Below, piece by piece: positions 1-12,963 of a stretch of DNA of 64,000 nt. The notes under the pieces are model-generated. The model saw nothing but the letters and a program-made list of their open reading frames with translations, was not told the DNA's origin and did no database searches. The DNA comes from Rhynchonema sp. JSB1_4 (Eukaryota > Nematoda > Chromadorea > Monhysterida > Xyalidae). Positions within the stretch are counted from its first letter, which is position 1. Each line of letters starts with the position of its first letter. The stretch lies in NCBI GenBank assembly GCA_030248065.1, contig JASAMV010004542.1:1-64000 (forward strand), read 5' to 3'. Position numbers and translations under genes: made by a program.

Positions 1-1733
1 TATGTAGTTACTTCGTTAGGTACATATACTATTATAAGAATAACAGAAGACTGTGGAAATGAAAATAAAAATGCCAATGAGATGTGTTGAGGAGATCATA
101 TGAAAAGTGCTTCCTGGGGAGGAGGATTTGGGTTTGAGAACTGCAACATCTTTCGAGTCATATGCATATGCATATGCATCCACCCGTATTCACTTAGGGG
201 GTTTGGCTCCACATTCCTTCGAAGTTCTGGAAGTCAAAAAGCTCAGGCCCGGTGGAATTACCTTAACCTAGACCTTAGGCCGCTCTCCGACAAAAGCAAA
301 AAGCAAAAAGTTTTTCAGCATAGTCGTCATCCACAGCGCACGCCAAACAGCCTCTGAAACATTTTGTTTGAGCATCACTGTGGGTTAGGTCGCCTAAGTA
401 ACTTTTTGGTTGCCATTTTCTCTTTTATGCTTGCGTTTTTATGTCAAGGTGTTAAGGTTTAGGTTTGGTTAACGTGTAGGTTGAGGTAATTCGGCCTCTG
501 TGGACCGGGCCCAGGTGGTGGTGCCCAGAGATAGGAAACAGGCCGGGTAAAGTCGGCCCGGCCCGGTCGGCGAAAAGTCCGGCCCGGCCCGGTCAGCCAA
601 TTTTCAAGTGCCTAAAACTGAAAAAATCCAAAAAGCTGAAAAAATTCGAAAATTTCCTGCAGAATACTTGTTTTCACTGGTGAAGCCAGGGTAGTACTTG
701 GGGGGGGGGTGGGGGGGTCCCCCCCCAAAGTCATCGATCTATCGTCAACACTATTTGATATAATCTATCTATCTTCAAAACTTATGGGCAAATCTATAAA
801 AAGACAACAAATTCTCGGAACAATCTATCTATCGTCAACACATTTCGACCCCAAAATGGGCATTTTTGCCTCAAAATGGCTCAAAATCGGTATTTTTTGT
901 CCCAAATAGGCAAAAAATCGCGCGCTACGCGCGGATTTAGTACATCTATACACATTTTCATTAATATTTACACATTATTACCTACTTAATGCACTATACT
1001 ATACCTTGATTTTTGGCGACCCCCCCCCCCATCTATCTCTCGTCAACCAGTTTGGGTCGACCCCCCCCCCCCCCCCCCCCAGATTTCGGACTTAGGTCAT
1101 CTAATCTATCGTCAACACATTTCGGGTCCCAATCTATCTATCGTCAACACCCTGACCAAGTACTACACTGGGTGAAGCTGGGGGAGGGGTAGATTGACGC
1201 GCCATCCTGATGCAGTACGTCAAGTCGCCGCCCCGGCTGGTACAGTAGTCAGGTACGGTGTTGGTATTCAATTTTTTTGGCTCAAAATGGTTAAAATCGG
1301 TATTTTCACTAACGTCGACATAGGCGAAACACGCGTGACACGCTAAATTAGCGCTTAAGAGTACATTATCATCAACATCAATATGTAGACATAAAAATTT
1401 TGTTCCCGGATGACCCCCCTAGCTCGGCCCTCGGCCGGTCAGACAGTAGCAGTGGTGTAGCTACCCGGCGGGGCGGCAACCTGCTGTACCACCAAAAATG
1501 TGGGGCGGCAACCTACCTACTGTAGCGGCCGAGCTAGGGGGAACAAATTTTTTAGGTCGAAATTTAGATGAAAATGTGCTCTAAGACGCTAATTTCGTGC
1601 GTAGCGCGCGATTTTTCGCCTGTTTGGAGTGAAAAATACCAATTTGTACCATTTTGAGCCAAAAATAGCAACTTACTGTGCCAGCCGCCGGGCGGCGACC
1701 TACCTACTGTCCAGGATGGCGCGTCAATCTACC

Positions 1734-2207
1734 CAGTGTTGGAGGTGGGGGGGGGGTTTGGGGGGTAGCCCCCCCAGTACAGTAGGTATCCCCCCTCGCC
1801 TGGTACAGTAGGTATCCCCCCGATGTCTGGCATGGTACAGTAGGTATTCCCCCGATTTTCACCCCGGTACAGTTGGTATCCGGGTTCGGGTATCCCCCGA
1901 TTTTGCCCCAAAAGTGCCAATTTTTGACCAAAATGGCCAAAATTAGTGTAAAATCAATGGTTTTTACCTCAAATTACCCAAAATTCGCGCGCTACGCGCG
2001 CAAATACTACGTTTTCACACGATTCCACACATAATAAACACATTAAAAATTTTCACCCAAAAACCTAACCCCCCAACGCCCCCAAACCCCCCTGGGACCG
2101 AGAGGTACATAACCCCCCGGCCATCGGCTGCGGCTCTGGTACAGTAGGTATCCCCCTCTCCGAGCGCGGTACAGTCGGTATCCCCCTCCAGAGTACCTCC
2201 AACACTG
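1734..2207. mobile_element. hAT-like non-autonomous element, CAGTGTTGGAGGT ends
   Basis: It starts CAGTGTTGGAGGTG and ends GTACCTCCAACACTG, an inverted repeat. Inside are repeated GTACAGTAGGTATCCCCC phrases and a CGCGCGCTACGCGCGC palindrome. It is the same family as the element at 8705-9097. The flanks (AATCTACC and CATGGCAT) do not match, so this copy is probably nested in or recombined with another element on its left. No coding capacity. Confidence 0.6.
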
Positions 2208-2797
2208 CATGGCATTGCGTTCAAAACATCAGCTGTGAAACGAAAGGAGATTAAACAAGAATTGATCAAAAAGCAAAAAGGTTCGTTGCGTTCCAAAAAA
2301 TCATTAGATTATGCCTTGTTTGAACGCATGCGCCAACGCGCCTGATCAGGCACAACAGATTGCATTGCACTGAAACGTTTGTTTGCTTTCTGCATTGCTT
2401 TGCTTTGCTGCTGCTGGTGGTCCGCTTGCTCACGCTGGCCTGGCCTGCTGTGTTGCTGCCACTGCGTCTGCTTCCCCACTTTTTGCCTAAAATAGGAAAT
2501 TTAGGCCTAAAGTAGGCATTTTCAGGCATAAAATGAGTGATTTTTGGTCAATGTCGTCAAAAATCGCCAAAAATACCCTTTTTATTGAAATTTTTTTCCA
2601 AAGGGATGCGAGAAGCGAGAGCATTGTGTGACTGTTGTATTTAGCAAATTATTGAAAAAATTAATTTGGAGCCAATTCCAAAAAGGGGCTGAGTCAAATT
2701 TTCGACCTCAGAAAATCACTTTTCTCCAAATTTGGGCCCTCCCCGACTAAAAAGAGGCTAAAACAGGTGAAAACAAGGCTTTTTCGAGCCCAGAATA

Positions 2798-2956
2798 CCG
2801 TAAAAACCTAAACAGAGCCCCCCGGAATAGAGCCCCCTCGGAATATCGATCGAAAATAACACCGGATTTGGAACGCTCTCGCTGAGAAACGAAAATAATT
2901 TTTTGAAAATGGGGTCAGTGAATTAATAGAGCCCCCCTTGTATTTAGGTTTTACGG
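2798..2956. mobile_element. Short Tc1/mariner-like MITE with TA duplication
   Basis: The ends are CCGTAAAAACCTAAA and the inverse TTTAGGTTTTACGG, each flanked by TA (2796-2797 and 2957-2958). The body contains GAGCCCCCC and GAATTAATAGAGCC phrases that recur at 38390-38720. The TA flanks suit the Tc1/mariner superfamily. The element is 159 bp and non-coding. Confidence 0.6.
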
Positions 2957-3948
2957 TACACACGCGGCACTTGTTAAGCCATAAAGAAGCAAAAAAACTG
3001 CCGAGAAGTAGGTGTTTTGCCCTTCGGAAACTTGCCAATTTATTTTTAATAAAACGTTTTTTTTTCAGAAAAAAACCGTTTTTTTTCAAAAAAGTGTAAA
3101 TGACTGACCCACTGGGCACTATAGTGCGTTTGAGTGCTTGTGCTGTTTTTTTTCAAAAATGGAACTATTTTTTTAGATGAAGAGATTCATAACCAAGGCT
3201 TGAAAAATGACAGGTATGCGATTCCCGTGACGAACACGGCTGGTGGACCAATTCATAATTCTGCGGCGACTCTCCCCAATTAGGTTCGGGGTTCTTCAGT
3301 CAAAAAAGAAGAGGACACTTTGTCGATCGATAACATTGCCGATCCGTTGACTTTTCACTTCAACCCAATGGTTCGTTCACATCCTGATCCTTTGCTGTTT
3401 TGATCGTCTGGTGGTACGTAACTCGGCAATGTGGGCATTCCTGGAAAGCCGAAAAACTTCTAAATCGGCAATGAAACGGGATAAAACTTTTCCTGGGGTT
3501 GTCAGGGGCGCTGAGAACGATCATAGAAACCATTTTGAAATCGCAGCAAAGCACAAACAAAAAAAACCTGAATACCTGACTGAGCCTGAGTAATCCTGAC
3601 ACGCTGCTTGACGCTCTTGTCCAGCTGTTTGTACTGTACCTTATGCCCAATGGTGTAGCAGGGAGGTGGGGGGTCCCCTTAGGTACAGTAGGTAGGTAGG
3701 TTGACGCTCCATCCTGATACAGTAGGTAGGTCGCCGCCCGGCGGCTGGTACGGTAAGTTGCGATTTTTGGCTCAAAATGGTATAAAATCGGTATGTTTCA
3801 CTCCAAATAGGGGAACTAGCGCGCGCTACGCGCGAAATTAGCGTGTTAGAGTACATATTCATCAAAATTTCAACCTAAAAGATTTTGTCTCCCCCATAGC
3901 TCGGCCGGTACAGTAGCACTGGGTAGGTTGCCGCCCCACGGTTTTGGT

Positions 3949-4170
<222 letters not shown>

Positions 4171-4225
4171 GTAGGTTGCCGCCCCGCCTGGGTAGCTACA
4201 CCACTGCTTATGCCTGAGTTTATGT

Positions 4226-4243
4226 TTAGGCTTAGGCTTAGGC
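4226..4243 (+). repeat. Interstitial TTAGGC repeat (3 units)
   Basis: Three perfect TTAGGC units follow TTTATG. TTAGGC is the telomere unit of many nematodes. Degenerate relatives occur at about 7137-7212 (+), 22207-22222 and 31585-31680 (as GCCTAA). This supports a nematode origin but does not prove it. Confidence 0.6.
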
Positions 4244-5984
4244 ACCAGCCAAAAAAACCTGTCGGTATACAGCATAAAATCCGAAAAAAGGTCAATTTCA
4301 CACTTTGTGGTGGTGGGCCACTCTGGGAGTCGAACCCGTAAAAGCCGCCAAAGCACCAACGACAACCGATATTTTGGCAATTATTTGGGACAAACGGCGG
4401 ACTGCATGAAGATCTAATAATGTGAAAATATTTTTCATCGTCTTCAGCATCACTGAAAGCTCCTGGAAAACATTTATGTCATTTCTGAGCCAATTTGGTC
4501 TGTTTTGAGGTCAGGTCCCGTATATTCCGGGAGTGCCCAATTGTGTTGACCTAAGCATCTGACGATCAGCTGCTGCACCGCACCGTCGCAACTGGCCTGT
4601 CTTATGAACAGCATATGAGCGCAGCGTCGAACAGAAAATCGGTGCACATCAGTGGTGTAACCTAAGCGGGGCGCAACCTACCTCGTGTACCGGCCAAAAT
4701 TTTTTTGTGTCTAAATTTCGATGGAAATGTACTTTAAAATGCCAGTTTCGCCCGTAGCGCGCGATTTTTCGCCTATTTGGAGTGAAAAAAATCCGTTTTA
4801 GCCAAAGATCGCAACCTGCTGTGCCGGCCGGGGGGGGTGGCAGCGGGGGGCGACCTACCTACTGTATCAGGATGGAGCGTCAACCTACCTACCTACTGTA
4901 CCTCGGAGCATTGTAGTTCCGGGGGGAGGGGGTCCCCGATAAGGTACAGTAACCGCCCCGACCAAGGTACACTAGTACACTAACCGCCGCAATTTTTGCC
5001 TAAAAATGAGACAGTTTTAGGCCTAAAGTGGGCATTTTTACATCCTCCAAAATGGGTGATTTTAAGTTCAATGATGTCAAAAGTCGCCAAAATGCCCATT
5101 TTATGGCGATTTTTTCCCAAAAAGGGGTAAACATTGGCCAACTTTTCTACCTCAAAAAGTGACTTTTTCCTGAATTTGGGTCTTCTCCCTTCCCCCCAGG
5201 GAGGTACACTAACCGCCGCACGGAAAAAGGAGTAGGTATGGGCAATACATCTGCTCATGGCGCTTTTTATACACACAGCGCACGCAGCGGCGCACGTTTT
5301 TTTCTGAACAAAATGTACACTTTGAGCGAGTGTCATGCTTTGATGACTGCCTTTTAATTATCCGGTTTTTATTTGCTGCTTGACATAGCACTTTTCTGCG
5401 CCGTTGCAAAATTTGGTTGGGGATGTTTCAACTCATAACTGCAGAGCATACATGCATTCATTGATGGCAGTAATGTGGCCTGCAACCTGTGTGTGCGAGT
5501 GCCATGAGCTGGCGGATTGCCTATGACGACGCACCACCGGACCAGGAACTACACTGCCTCGGCCTAGGAGGGGGACCCCCTCCCCCCGCCCCCCAGCTGC
5601 GCCAGTGGTGCGACATTTTTGATGTGCACAGCGACGTTCATAATAGCAAAACTGAGGTTTTTGGCAAACGTCGCGCTGGATTTTTTTTGAGATGACCATT
5701 GAGTACTGCGCGCAACAGTTTTTTTTCATAAAAATCGTGCTTTGTTGTTGTGTCATGCAACATGAAAATAGCTCCCACCTACATTTGAAAAAAATTTTCT
5801 GTTCGCAAAACCATGAATGTCTGCAGAGCTGTTTTTGAAAACTGGTTTTTAATCGCGAAAAGTGTAATACCAAATACCTTGAAAAAACATGCCGATACCC
5901 GATACGCCCCCGATGCCGATACCTCATAAGGTGATGTGTAAACCACATGACATTGTGTGGCAAGCAGTTGTGACAGAAAATAAT

Positions 5985-6099
<115 letters not shown>

Positions 6100-6514
6100 C
6101 AGCAACCGAAAGACCGAAGAACTGCCCCCCCCCCCTATTATCTCCCCAGATGAGCCAGCGCCGCAGCGACCGAAACTGGAACGCCATGCTTGGTGAAACA
6201 TCAGCTGAGAATCTTGGTGCTCTTTTTTGTATTTTTTTTCGAGCTAAAATAATGTTACGCGAGTAAATCTTGTTTCAGTTTCCTGGCAGTGTACAAATTG
6301 ATTCAAAATGTGGAATGTTGTGTGATAAAGTGCAATTTTTGTTGTTCTGTGACTTGATATTTTTGTCAAGCCACTGGAGTCATCCAGACTGGTTGCTCGC
6401 GCCACTACTTGACATGAACTTTGAAGTTTGTTTAGTTCAAAGGTTGGTAAATTCAATTAGTACCCTAAGGCCTATTTTTGCGCAGGCGTTACGTCACTCC
6501 CTCCTCCGGTCACC

Positions 6515-9500
6515 ATGTACGTGTGTTGTGTGGAGGAGTGTCACGCACCACTGCAGTCCTCACATGATCTACGGGCCCATCTCGCTGCTATCCATGTCAG
6601 ATACAAACCGTATCAATGTGATATGTGAGTTTAGAAGGATTGTGTTCTTTTGGGATTCCTTGGACGGATGATGTCCTCCATTCTGAGGGTGCAGTTTGAG
6701 CTCATATGTGACTAGGTCGATACCCGACGTATTCACTTTTGAAAATTTCGTTTTCGTTGTTTATTACTTTAGTTTTTCATGAAATCAGGAGTTTTCGTTC
6801 ATATTTCAAGCTCGAGCGATAATACAACAAGCAAGCTTTGCAGCTGCGTGCAATCCCATCCGACCGAACAGCGTTTGGTTGAGCATCATCATAAACAACA
6901 TGGACATGCCGAGAAGTTCAGGGTTTGGTTTTTGCCAATTTGATTGTGCGTTATTGGGAACCAATTTGTGTTACTAATTTGTTATTGTGTGCTATTGAGA
7001 ATGGGAACTGAACGTGCCAGGAAGACTCGTTATCAATAAAACGGATTTTTGCGTGCCGGAGTTAAGACTCATTATGGATTTGAAAATGAGACGGATTAAG
7101 TGGGATCCAGCTGGAGCTTGGTCCTGAACCAAGACACGGACTTAGGCTTGAGCTTATGCTTACGCTCACGTTTATATTTAGGCTTGGCTCAGGCTCAGGC
7201 TTAGACTCAGGCTGAATGCACGCGGAGCATATATACAACATACATAATGAGCCTTCCTGGGAATCGGCCCTGGGGGAAGGCTCATTACGAGGATTCCGCT
7301 TTATTTCAAATCCATAATGTCCATACGTCTTCCCTCCAGAGCCTCTGCAGTATGAACTGATTACAATAGTAATGAGTCCGAATTGAATGAAGCGACTCCA
7401 GAATGACTCCGTGCTTTGACTGTGGTGCAGCAGGCAGGGTTTTTCTTTTCAAATTTCCCCACCAGCAATTGCTGGTAAAGTTGGAAAATCTGCTAGCCAG
7501 AATGACGGAAACTACTAGCCAGCAGCGATAAACCTCAAAATTACACCAGCCTACTGGCTGGTAGACTGAAAATCTACCAGCCAATCTGAACTCTAGCCAA
7601 TGGCGAGTCAATTTGGTCAAAAAATCCCAATTTGCCCAGAAGCCAAAAAGTAGTGCCCCGCCGGTGCCGGTGAACTCTCTCAAAGCAAATGAGAGCTTTT
7701 TTTAATTTCACAGGCCACAGTCAACGTCGATGTAAAATCTCTTGGACGAGCTTGAAAAAATCTGATGAAGCAATGTGAACCGCAAGTTAACGCACATGCC
7801 GATCAAAATACAGCTATTCTCATTGCCGGGGCAAACTGCAAGAATAAGTTTTTGTTCAAGTAAGGTTTCTTCACAATGGTCGGTATGCACTTTGCTGGCA
7901 TGGTCAAGCCAGATGTGGCCGGGGGGATTGGGATGGACCATATCTTGTGATTTTGTTGCTTTTGTGGTTTTGTCCAGCGTAAAAGTTGCTCCAAGCACAG
8001 AAACAACAAAATCGCAAGATATGACCCAACCAATTTGCACTCCCGACCCGACCATGCCAGGGAGGTGCATACCGGTCAATATGTTTCAATATTACATACG
8101 CCGCAACCATCAGCGACCATGGCTGACCATCAACCTGCCAGTTCAAGTCTGAGTCGGGCGAGCAGTGTGCAAAGTCGGGTGCAGAATGGTTGGCATTTTC
8201 TAATTTTCACGCAATCAGTTTTAAAGGATCACGACTGCGGTTGTTTCGAATAAAGGTGTTTAAAATTCCAGGCCCTGCGGTGTCCCCAATGAGCACGTTT
8301 ATTGAGCCCCTCATCGACGCCTGATTATCATCACGATTTCGGCAGCACAGGAAAGACGAGTCCGAAAGTACCTAAATTGTTATTTTTGTCTCCTTTTTGT
8401 CTTTTTGATATGCTATTTTTATTTGGCCCAGGTGCATCGCGACTCATCCGCGTCCTATATGGATAATTACGAGCAACAACAACACACAGATGAAGTGTCG
8501 CTCAACTTTGCTCCTGATAATGAACAACCAATCGATAATCGCATGTATGAAACATCAACGGTAATCTCGGCTTGGCTGCGTTTTTTGTGCTTTGTTTTTT
8601 GTCACACTGTATGTCATCGAATGACAATGGGCATTATAACAATAATAATACTCTGTTCCCAAAAGTTCTTGTGAAGTAACCTCATAGTGCATTGACCCTG
8701 ACGACAGTGTTGGAGGTGGGGGGGGGGGGGGTTTGGGGTAGACCCAGTACAGTAGATAGTACCACCCCCTCGCCTGGTACAGTAGGCCCTGGTACATTAG
8801 CTATCCCCCGATTTTTCCCCAAAAGTGCCAATTTTTGACCAAAAATGCCAAAATTAGTGTAAAATCGGTGGTTTTTGCCTCAAAATACAAAATTCGCGCG
8901 CTACGCGCTCAAATACAACGTTTTCACACGATTCCACACATAATAAAAACATTAAAAATTTTCAACCCCAAAACCTAACCCCTCAAAACCCCCCCCCCCT
9001 AGGTACATAACCCCCCAGGCCGTCGGCTCTGACTAGGTATCCCCCTCTCCGAGCCCGGTACAGTAGGTATCGCCCCTCCAGAGTACCTCCAACACTGCCT
9101 GACGATGAGTTTGTGCAAGAGCGGGTCTAACAACAAATTGGTGTTGCAGCAACTTGAATTGGCATTTTGCAACGTTCCGCTAATTCCAGAACCGTTCACC
9201 TGACCAAACGAGCAAACCACGTTTCCCCGGTCCTCGGCCTTGTCCGATCTGCAGCTTGCCCATGTTTGGTCAGCACGAAAAATGTCACGATCCGACCAAC
9301 AAGAAATACAAATGCAACACATGCGTCCGGGTGTATTTTGGCTCAATGAAACTTGTTGGACGACATTTCAAGCGATATCACGCCGGTGACAGTAGTGCGA
9401 AAGTGATTCCGTTTGATTCGGTGGGTAAGAGATTCTACGGCTTTTAGTCATTCGCGATGTATCGTCGTTTTTTGTCACGTGGCTCGGTTTTGAAATTAAT

Positions 9501-9687
9501 AAAAAACACAACTAGATTAAATTCGATTAAAAACGGTCTTTATAGACACTTTCAGACTCAGTCACCAGCACCACTGTCCAAGCGACCGCGACTGGATAAA
9601 TCCGCTGATGTTTCAATGAGGAGTTACGACCAGACGAACACAGAACCGTCCATCAGACTGGATGATAGTGTTGCTTCAATGCAGCAG
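6515..9687 (+). pseudogene. Zinc-finger gene A-N: 5' part of first family copy, with frameshifts
   Basis: Exons seen: 6515-6624 (start Met-Tyr-Val-Cys-Cys-Val-Glu-Glu-Cys-His), 6844-6922 (completes a CxxC-x12-HxxxxH finger), 7714 onward, 8272-8367, 8432-8560, 9190-9420 (paired finger, Cys-Pro-Ile-Cys then Cys-Asn-Thr-Cys) and 9556-9687 (basic Lys-Arg-Pro-Arg, a possible nuclear signal). The order matches genes C and D. Two exons are damaged relative to paralogues: 7714 onward meets an in-frame TGA at 7753 unless shifted, and 8272-8367 has CCCC at 8307-8310 where the paralogues imply CCC. Each reading frame recovers after the lesion. This may be a decaying pseudogene or sequencing error at homopolymers. 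An acceptor-like CAG at 6483-6485 precedes the start. Where it ends is unclear; it may once have been continuous with A-C. Confidence 0.6.
8705..9097. mobile_element. hAT-like MITE with perfect 8-bp target duplication
   Basis: Inverted ends CAGTGTTGGAGGT and ACCTCCAACACTG are flanked by identical 8-bp direct repeats CCTGACGA (8697-8704 and 9098-9105). An 8-bp duplication with CAGTG ends is typical of the hAT superfamily. The 393-bp body has no ORF and carries the CGCGCGCTACGCGC palindrome seen in other elements here. It lies in an intron of zinc-finger copy A. Confidence 0.85.
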
Positions 9688-9929
9688 GTCAGAGTTTGGT
9701 TGTCACAACACAGGGTCTATTTTTCAAAAATTACTTTGTGCAACTTGCACTTAACCCCCTTATTTTTAGGTGCAAGTTTGAAATTTTGAGCGCAAGCCCA
9801 AGTGCAAGCCCAATGTTGCCAAAAAACCACAAATTCACAAAGTTTTTACTTGGTGTTGTTTCTTCATGCCGGTTATTTGCTTAAAGCGGCACAATAAAGC
9901 GAACACACAGCACAAATAGGCTATTCCTA

Positions 9930-10569
9930 GGGTGGCACTTTGAAACGGTGTAAAGCTCAGTTGGGTGTAAAGGTCGAAGCGTCAAAGTTGGTCGTCAGCT
10001 CCAAATCATTCCACGTAACATATTAAATTCCAGATACACACCAGCACACCACCAGCTCATAGCACACCACCCACCCACCCCCACCCAGCCACAAAGCTGG
10101 CTATTAAGCTAAAAGTTCGACTGTATATGCTTAGGAAACGTATGAACAAGCCGCACAGCGAAAGTTTGACTAGTTCTTTAACGTGTTGTATCAAGAAAAA
10201 GGGCGATAATCACATGTGAGGAACACGGTGGTGTTTTAAAAAATCTACGTACGACTTGCACCTAGCTCTCCAATTTTTACGTACAGTTCTGACATTTTAG
10301 CAAATTGCACCTGAAAGTGTCAAGAAAACTATGTCACATGATGCATCAAATTCAAGAAAAGAACGGCTGGCGAAATTTGTACTTCGTTTGTTCGACCGCC
10401 CTCGAGACCGACCGAGGAAATAATGTTGGGGCAAAAGGTCAGGAAGCTCCATCGAAAGCTCGGTCGATGCAAGCTCGGGAAAACATGCAACGTTAACAGC
10501 AAATAATGTTTCATGTTGACACCGAGCTTACACCCAATGGAAGTTTACGCCGTTTCGACAATTCCGCCC
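9930..10569. mobile_element. Fold-back element, diverged copy
   Basis: The left part (GAAACGGTGTAAAGCTCAGT) and right part (TTACGCCGTTTCGACAATTC) match the ends of the two compact fold-back elements at 61196 and 61835, but about 400 bp of other sequence lies between them. That includes an exon-like stretch (CAG acceptor, then 10302 onward to TAA) encoding a basic tail, which may or may not belong to gene A. Confidence 0.5.
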
Positions 10570-10622
10570 TGTTGTGCTTGGCAGCGTTAGCGGTAACTCA
10601 CCACGCCAATTTCTGTTTACAG

Positions 10623-12540
10623 AATCAATCAACAGGCCAGTTGATCTGAAGGTGCCATCAGACAATGATGCATGCACACGGCCACAACATGCTGCATGAC
10701 CCTCTGGAGAGACCGCACAGTGCAGTATTTGTCCACAAACGTACTTCCGCGGATACAGTAACGTGGCGCGGCACATGAACAAATGTCATCCAAACACACC
10801 AAATGCACGCGCGATTCCGATTTCAAGGACAATGTTGTGGTTCGTTAATGCATTGCTTGCTGATATTCCCATCGGGTTTTGAAATGCCATTATGCATGAC
10901 GTTGTGACCGTTTTTGGGTGTATGTGCGTCTGCGATGCGACATCAGAGTGCGGTGAGAGTCTCTTGCCCTTGTTCATCAACATGTGAGCTCGGTGCACCA
11001 GGTCATCGTCAGATGTGTGTTTTCAGGTCGCCGCCCCAAAAATGTTGAGAAAGATCCGATGGGGAATGTGCCATGCCAGACGCGTGCACGCCCAATGCGC
11101 CACACGCACGCGCACGACAACCTGCACGACCCGAAGAACAAACAATACCGATGCAGTGTGTGTCCGCGGACGTATTTTGCCAAACGACACAGTTGGTGGT
11201 TATATAAATTGAGCGCACATCAACATGACCACCTAGCTCTAGTCTTACCCATGCACGGTGGTAGAAACAAAGGTGCGCGCTGACGTCGTTTGTCTAATCG
11301 GGGTCGGAATCGGTCGTGGACTGTACAGGCCAGAATAATGCACACGCACAGTACCGCGTCACATCTTCACCATCGGCGCATAAGTGCAGTCTTTTCTGCT
11401 TTGAATGGATGATTACTTGTTGTGAGATAGCACTGACTGATGATGGTCTGGTACACCACCTGTATCTGTCTGAGGGTTAGAGGTCGGGGGGTACCCGACA
11501 CCCGACATCTGTAAGTACCCACACCCGACATCTCAGAAAAAAGCCGACACCCGACAGTTGCAAAAAACCCACACCCGACATCTAGTTTTTGAAAAAAACC
11601 CGACACCTGTTTTTGGACCAACAACAGGCAAATTTTTGCTTATTTGCATCATTTGTGCAATTTTTTGGTCTAGAAGTTACCTGAATTCAAGTATTTTCAC
11701 ACGAAATAAACACCAAAATGTCACATTCTGCGTCATCGGAAACATTCGGTTCGAAGAAAATTTTCTCTCAAAATTCTTCTCTCAGCAAAACTGATGTTTT
11801 GAACTGTAAGTGTCGGGTGTCGGGTCCCAAAAAACCCGACACCCGACATCTGGGGGTACCCGACACCCGACACCTACACTTTTTGGCACCCGACACCCGA
11901 CACCCGACACCCGACATCCCTCTAACCCTAATATGTCCTTTCCAGTCGCTGCAGCCGCATGGTGCACGCAGGCGCTATGGTTGCAGCCAGTGCACACAGT
12001 TTACGTCAATATATTTGCACCAATGTGCATCGTCACATCAAGGTTGTGCATGGCGGTGTCGGCAGGATGATATGGATGAATGAGCAGGTATATCAGCTAA
12101 ATTGAATTTTAAGTGCGCTTCACCGCAATCAAGATTTTCAGATACACACCTTACACATACCTGGGTTTGCGGTGTGTCGATTTTTTTGTAGAAATACATA
12201 CATAGCTGAACTCTGAAGCTGACCCAGGTTTGTACCCCCATATCCCCAGCCACATCAGTGCACATGAAAACAGAATTATACTTTCCGCCAGAGCCAGAGT
12301 CAACCGAGTTCCTGGCCTTCGGTTGTCGACGCATGCCGTATCTGTCATCGCACACTGCCGTTTGCTACCGCTCATGACAAACGCACGATCCAACGAACAA
12401 GCGCACAAATGCAGTGTCTGTCCACACACGTATGGCACGTTCTCTGTCGTGCGAGGGATCATATCAGCCGTCATCACTCCAAGCAACCCGATGCACGAGT
12501 GGGAGAAGGATGGTGCCGAACTAAGTCCTAAGGTACGTCA
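10623..12540 (+). pseudogene. Four decayed zinc-finger modules
   Basis: Four exon-like remnants each match the module consensus over part of their length. 10623-10829: a normal second finger (Cys-Ser-Ile-Cys-Pro-Gln-Thr-Tyr-Phe) joined to its linker only by a frame change near 10715. 11029-11281: first-half Cys replaced and the last His pair lost, though the frame is open. 11949-12085: second finger split by a frame change after its CxxC. 12330-12540: first half, linker and second finger each in a different frame. They suggest a former finger array linking A-N to A-C. Confidence 0.6.
11473..11939. mobile_element. Element with AGGGTTAGAGG ends and CCCGACA tandem repeats
   Basis: Perfect 11-bp inverted ends AGGGTTAGAGG and CCTCTAACCCT bracket two blocks of tandem ACCCGACA-type repeats in opposite orientation (about 11490-11600 and 11805-11925), so the whole can fold back. 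No matching target duplication was seen. It sits between decayed zinc-finger modules. Confidence 0.6.
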
Positions 12541-12714
12541 AGGCAGAGACTATGCAAACAGCAGCGCAGTCAGGCATCCTCTCTCTCTAGGACCGAAAAC
12601 GACATCCTGGTATGTTTTTGACTTAAAGGGGGGACTACAGTATGGAGCAGCTCAGCCTGGGCTAAGCGAGAGATTGTGGAGGCTGGAGTTATCGTAGGAA
12701 CAACCCAGAGCAAA

Positions 12715-12870
12715 CCAAAAGCAAACCACAAACCAACCACAAGAACAAAAACCACCCCCCAGACCACCAGAAACACCAACCCCACAACAACCCACCCCCA
12801 ACCCCACACCCCCCCCCCCCCAACCCCCCCCCCCCCAACAACACCCACCCCACCCCCCCACCCACAGCAC
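12715..12870. repeat. CA/CCA-rich simple sequence
   Basis: A one-strand-purine-poor tract of AACCACAA, CCACCCCCC and CACCC units. It generates Pro/Thr-rich and Gly/Val-rich ORFs on the two strands that are composition artefacts. Confidence 0.8.
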
Positions 12871-12963
12871 AACTGGTGGAACTGAAAGAGTAGCTAAACC
12901 TGAAAATGAAGATATTTCGGTGGCAACCTCATCTGACCAGTATGCGACCATAACTTAGCAGTG

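Noticed and set aside
4305..4345. Possible tRNA T-arm (minus strand GGGTTCGACTCCC)
   Set aside because: The acceptor and D-arm cannot be formed and the T stem has mismatches. It is probably chance within an element.
12570..12951. Gly/Val-rich and Pro/Thr-rich ORFs
   Set aside because: Translation of a CCA/CACCC simple-sequence tract on two strands.
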